Translations under genes and position numbers: made by a program
From: UBA7398 sp947491605
GTDB taxonomy: Bacteria; Actinomycetota; Actinomycetes; Nanopelagicales; Nanopelagicaceae
Assembly: GCA_947491605.1 (NCBI GenBank)
Contig: CANLJW010000020.1
Span: 1 to 18,722, forward strand
DNA: 18,722 nucleotides
Reading direction: 5' to 3'
Notes under the pieces: model-generated
Database searches by the model: none
Seen by the model: the letters and a program-made list of their open reading frames with translations, nothing else
Told to the model about the DNA's origin: nothing
Part shown: piece by piece, positions 16,186-18,722 of the stretch
How positions within the stretch are numbered: position 1 is the first letter of the stretch
How the letters are laid out: every line of letters begins with the position of its first letter

Positions 16186-17519
16186 TAGCGATCGACGCCT
16201 CCCATAACTGGATCAATCGAAGCTACCGCGCCAACAATGTCCGCAATTTGCGAACCTTCACACATCGCAGCTGTTGATTGCAGGTTATTAAATGATGGGT
16301 CTCTAAAGTGCACTCGATAAGGGCGAGTTCCGCCATCTGAAATTAAATGCACGCCAAGCTCACCTCTAGGTGATTCTATGGCGCTATAAACCTGGCCAGC
16401 TGGAACTCGGAAACCTTCAGTTACTAATTTAAAGTGATGAATCAAAGATTCCATCGAAGTTCCCATGATCTCGCGGATGTGATCTAGTGAATTACCAATT
16501 CCATCCCCACCAAGCGTAAGTTGTGATGGCCATGCAATTTTCTTATCTGCAACCATTACTGGTTGTCCCTCAAGAACATCTAACTTGTCACAAGCTTGTT
16601 CAATAATTCTTAGCGATTGTTCTAGTTCGTTCATCCGAATCAAGAATCGGCCATAAACATCAGAGGTGTCAGCTGTAATTACATCAAAATCATAATTTTC
16701 GTAACCGCAATATGGTTGGGTTTTACGTAAATCCCAAGGCATTCCGGTGGCACGAAGGACCGGGCCAGTAATACCCAAAGTTGTGCAACCAGCTAAATCT
16801 AGAATTCCAATATCTTTTGTGCGCTTAAGCCAAATTGTGTTTCCAATGAGAAGTTTGGCATTATCTTTGAAATTAATGCGTAGTTCTTTTATGGTTTCGC
16901 GAATTTTCGAAGTTGCGTGTTCTGGCAAATCTTGCGCGACGCCACCTGGACGGATGTAGGCCATGTTCATGCGAAGTCCAGAAACCATCTCGAAAATATC
17001 GAGGACTAATTCGCGCTCTCTAAAAGCGAAAATCATTGGGGAAAGTGCGCCAAGTTCTAGTGCGCCAGTTCCTAGCGCAACCATGTGTGAAGAAATACGG
17101 TTTAGCTCCATCATTAATACTCGAATTACACTTGCCCGTTCGGTTACATCATTAGTAATCCCAAGTAATCTCTCAACGCCCAGGCAATAGGCCGCTTCAT
17201 TAAATAGTGGCGCCAAATAATCCATGCGGGTTACAAAAGTTACCCCTTGAGTCCAATTCCGGTATTCACAATTCTTCTCAATGCCAGTGTGTAAATATCC
17301 GATTCCACATCTAGTTTCAGTTACGGTTTCGCCTTCAAGTTCCAAAATCAATCGAAGTACGCCATGAGTTGATGGGTGTTGTGGCCCCATGTTTACAACA
17401 ACTCGTTCTTCTTTAGTTGCGCCAATTTCAGTTACGACTGAATCCCAATCGCCACCCGTTACAGAATAGACAGTTCCTTCAGTGGTTTCACGTGCGGATG
17501 CATATGGATCTTGCGTCAT
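16185..17519 (-). CDS. nuoD: NADH-quinone oxidoreductase subunit D
   Basis: A 444-aa subunit related to the large subunit of NiFe hydrogenases; with NuoB it forms the quinone-reduction site. NMGPQHPSTHGVLRL holds the quinone-contacting H52, and TRMDYLAP holds Y101, the expected pair. Other landmarks are GYLHTGIEK, ELNRISSH, MNMAYIRPGGVAQDLP and the family end DPVMGGVDR. The cysteines that bind nickel in hydrogenases are absent, as expected. The first 35 or so residues are a variable, hydrophilic lead. The ATG overlaps the nuoC stop by 4 nt (ATGA) and follows a strong GGAGGGAG Shine-Dalgarno. Confidence 0.98.
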   Translation of the reverse strand: MTQDPYASARETTEGTVYSVTGGDWDSVVTEIGATKEERVVVNMGPQHPSTHGVLRLILELEGETVTETRCGIGYLHTGIEKNCEYRNWTQGVTFVTRMDYLAPLFNEAAYCLGVERLLGITNDVTERASVIRVLMMELNRISSHMVALGTGALELGALSPMIFAFRERELVLDIFEMVSGLRMNMAYIRPGGVAQDLPEHATSKIRETIKELRINFKDNAKLLIGNTIWLKRTKDIGILDLAGCTTLGITGPVLRATGMPWDLRKTQPYCGYENYDFDVITADTSDVYGRFLIRMNELEQSLRIIEQACDKLDVLEGQPVMVADKKIAWPSQLTLGGDGIGNSLDHIREIMGTSMESLIHHFKLVTEGFRVPAGQVYSAIESPRGELGVHLISDGGTRPYRVHFRDPSFNNLQSTAAMCEGSQIADIVGAVASIDPVMGGVDR

Positions 17520-18166
17520 CGGTACTCCCTCCGATCGCTAGGAGGTGGCACAACTGCGCCTTTATATTCAACGTCAATTCCACCGAGTGGATAATCTTTT
17601 CGTTGCGGATGTCCTGGCCAATCATCTGGCATCAAGATGCGAGTTAGGGCTGGGTGCCCATCAAAAATTATTCCGAACATATCGAATGTTTCACGTTCAT
17701 TCCAATTGCATCCCGCCCAAACTTCAACAAGTGAAGGTAGGTGTGGATTTGCATCTGGGATAGAAACTTCAATTCGAATTCGTCGATTGTGCGTCATGGA
17801 AAGTAAATGATAAATCGCGTGAAGTTCGCGATTTTTTTCTTCTGGATAATGCGCACCACTTACGCCCATACATTGTTCGAATCTCAAAGTTTCAGTATCG
17901 CGAAGTTTCGTTGCGGTTTCAAATAGGTGTGCAGCTTTTACATGCAACGTTAATTCATCACGATCAACGATCACCTTTTCGATTGCGTCGTTAAATTCTG
18001 GAAACGCGCGTTCTAATTCGTCTGCAACTTCATCAAAATAACTTCCAAATGGCCGCTCTGAAGATCCAGGCTTTACTTTGCTTTTAACGAGTCCGCCGTA
18101 ACCTGATGTATCGCCAGTTCCAGATACGCCAAAAGCGCCGTTATTCAAGGTTTTATCGTGGCTCAT
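17516..18166 (-). CDS. nuoC: NADH-quinone oxidoreductase subunit C
   Basis: A 216-aa peripheral-arm subunit, the 30-kDa type, that packs against NuoD and NuoI and binds no cofactor. The family signature NERETFDMFGIIFDGHP is followed by LTRILMPDDWPGHPQRKDYPLGG, a stretch conserved to the last residues. The N-terminus has a Gly-rich segment, GVSGTGDTSGYGGLV (about 13-27), typical of actinobacterial NuoC. It is a separate gene, not fused to nuoD as in E. coli. The ATG overlaps the nuoB stop by 4 nt (ATGA); the Shine-Dalgarno is weak, so coupling is likely. Confidence 0.96.
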   Translation of the reverse strand: MSHDKTLNNGAFGVSGTGDTSGYGGLVKSKVKPGSSERPFGSYFDEVADELERAFPEFNDAIEKVIVDRDELTLHVKAAHLFETATKLRDTETLRFEQCMGVSGAHYPEEKNRELHAIYHLLSMTHNRRIRIEVSIPDANPHLPSLVEVWAGCNWNERETFDMFGIIFDGHPALTRILMPDDWPGHPQRKDYPLGGIDVEYKGAVVPPPSDRREYR

Positions 18167-18722
18167 GCACGCGATCCAAATAGTGGAAGTTCGTGAGTAG
18201 GCACTGCAGCGAGCGCGGCAGCTTCAACTTCACGGATTACTTTTTCGCGGTTAACGCCGAGCTTTGAATCTCCAATGTGATCATGTAACTTCAAAATCGC
18301 ATCCATCAACATCTCCGGACGTGGTGGGCATCCGGGTAGATAAATATCTACCGGAACGATGTGATCAACACCTTGCACAATCGCATAATTATTAAACATT
18401 CCACCTGATGATGCGCAAGCACCCATTGCAATTACCCATTTTGGTGCAGCCATTTGATCATAAATTTGTCGAAGTACCGGAGCCATCTTGTTAGAAACTC
18501 GGCCAGCGACAATCATCAAGTCAGCTTGTCTTGGCGATGCGCGGAAAACTTCCATACCGAATCGAGCTAAGTCATAACGGCCACCGCCAGCTGCCATCAT
18601 TTCGATCGCACAGCAAGCTAATCCGAATGTTGCTGGCCAAAGTGAGTTCTTGCGCATGTAACCCGCAAGTTTTTCAACTGATGTTAAAAGAAATCCGCTT
18701 GGTAATTTTTCTTCTAAACCCA
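18163..18722 (-). CDS. nuoB: NADH-quinone oxidoreductase subunit B, 5' edge
   Basis: NuoB carries cluster N2, the last in the chain, which reduces the quinone. The open frame runs past the internal ATG at 18657 to the window edge and encodes GLEEKLPSGFLLTSVEKLAG before YMRKNSLWPATFGLACC. That lead is the usual actinobacterial NuoB N-terminus. The two edge bases, TG, are probably the end of an ATG or GTG start whose first base is at 18723, so the protein would be 186 aa. Counting from that start, the N2 ligands are C37, C38, C102 (GAC) and C131 (GCPPRPE). The internal ATG at 18657 would cut off a conserved membrane-facing segment and is not the likely start. nuoA is expected immediately upstream. 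Confidence 0.96.
   Translation of the reverse strand, partial: GLEEKLPSGFLLTSVEKLAGYMRKNSLWPATFGLACCAIEMMAAGGGRYDLARFGMEVFRASPRQADLMIVAGRVSNKMAPVLRQIYDQMAAPKWVIAMGACASSGGMFNNYAIVQGVDHIVPVDIYLPGCPPRPEMLMDAILKLHDHIGDSKLGVNREKVIREVEAAALAAVPTHELPLFGSRA

Larger units (their letters stand above)
3026..18722 (-). other. nuo operon plus polyprenyl synthase
   Basis: Fourteen consecutive same-strand genes, nuoB to nuoN plus the synthase. The junctions, in transcription order, are: B/C overlap 4, C/D overlap 4, D/E overlap 1, E/F overlap 1, F/G overlap 1, G/H overlap 1, H/I overlap 8, I/J overlap 4, J/K overlap 1, K/L gap 4, L/M overlap 4, M/N gap 2, N/synthase gap 13. There is no room for internal promoters between genes. 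The unit is therefore most likely one transcript starting upstream of nuoA, outside the window, with extensive translational coupling. Confidence 0.85.

Noticed and set aside
16185..17519. NuoD and NuoB as part of a membrane-bound hydrogenase
   Set aside because: NuoD lacks the paired CxxC nickel-binding motifs and has the quinone-site His and Tyr; the full set of NADH-arm subunits is also present.
1..18722. A hidden defence, mobile or otherwise undescribed system
   Set aside because: Both strands were read end to end. All substantial coding capacity is taken by recognisable core genes, there are no repeats, att-like sites or composition shifts, and the only non-coding gap over 13 nt between genes is the 69-bp divergent promoter.

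Overview
This window is almost wholly coding and carries nearly the entire respiratory complex I (NDH-1) operon of an actinobacterium. On the minus strand, reading from the right edge leftwards, it holds nuoB, C, D, E, F, G, H, I, J, K, L, M and N in canonical order. A long-chain polyprenyl diphosphate synthase gene follows immediately downstream. Only nuoA is missing; it would be expected just beyond the right edge. nuoB itself appears to lack only the first base of its start codon.

The protein sequences look actinobacterial: NuoB, NuoC and NuoD wording, the long NuoJ with a hydrophilic tail, NuoG with four cluster-binding motifs, and the synthase directly after nuoN. The DNA, however, is AT-leaning by eye, intergenic gaps are a few bases at most, and most junctions are 1-4 nt overlaps. 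That mix suggests a streamlined, low-GC planktonic actinobacterium such as the freshwater acI / Nanopelagicales group. This placement is inference; no rRNA or other marker is present.

Layout from left to right: (1) 1-52, a short edge with no supported gene; (2) 53-1603, minus, a CrtI/PYROXD2-type FAD oxidoreductase with a GTG start; (3) 1604-1672, a 69-bp divergent promoter region, the longest non-coding stretch in the window; (4) 1673-2161, plus, a YajQ-family nucleotide-binding protein; (5) 2168-3058, plus, a RarD-type EamA permease with a TTG start; (6) 3026-4021, minus, the polyprenyl diphosphate synthase, whose 3' end overlaps the rarD 3' end by 33 bp; (7) 4035-18722, minus, nuoN back to nuoB.

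Functionally, NuoE, F and G form the NADH-oxidising arm (FMN and a chain of Fe-S clusters). NuoB, C, D and I connect it to the quinone site. NuoH, J, K, L, M and N form the membrane arm that pumps protons. The synthase probably makes the isoprenoid tail of menaquinone, the expected electron acceptor, so the operon would couple enzyme and substrate supply. All cluster ligands and the key membrane Glu/Lys residues I checked are present, so the complex looks functional.

I found no mobile element, CRISPR array, tRNA, rRNA, toxin-antitoxin or defence genes, and no evidence of an undescribed system. The points worth a second look are small: unusual start codons, a same-frame yajQ/rarD junction, the convergent overlap without a terminator, a possible leaderless promoter, and the FAD oxidoreductase of unknown substrate.
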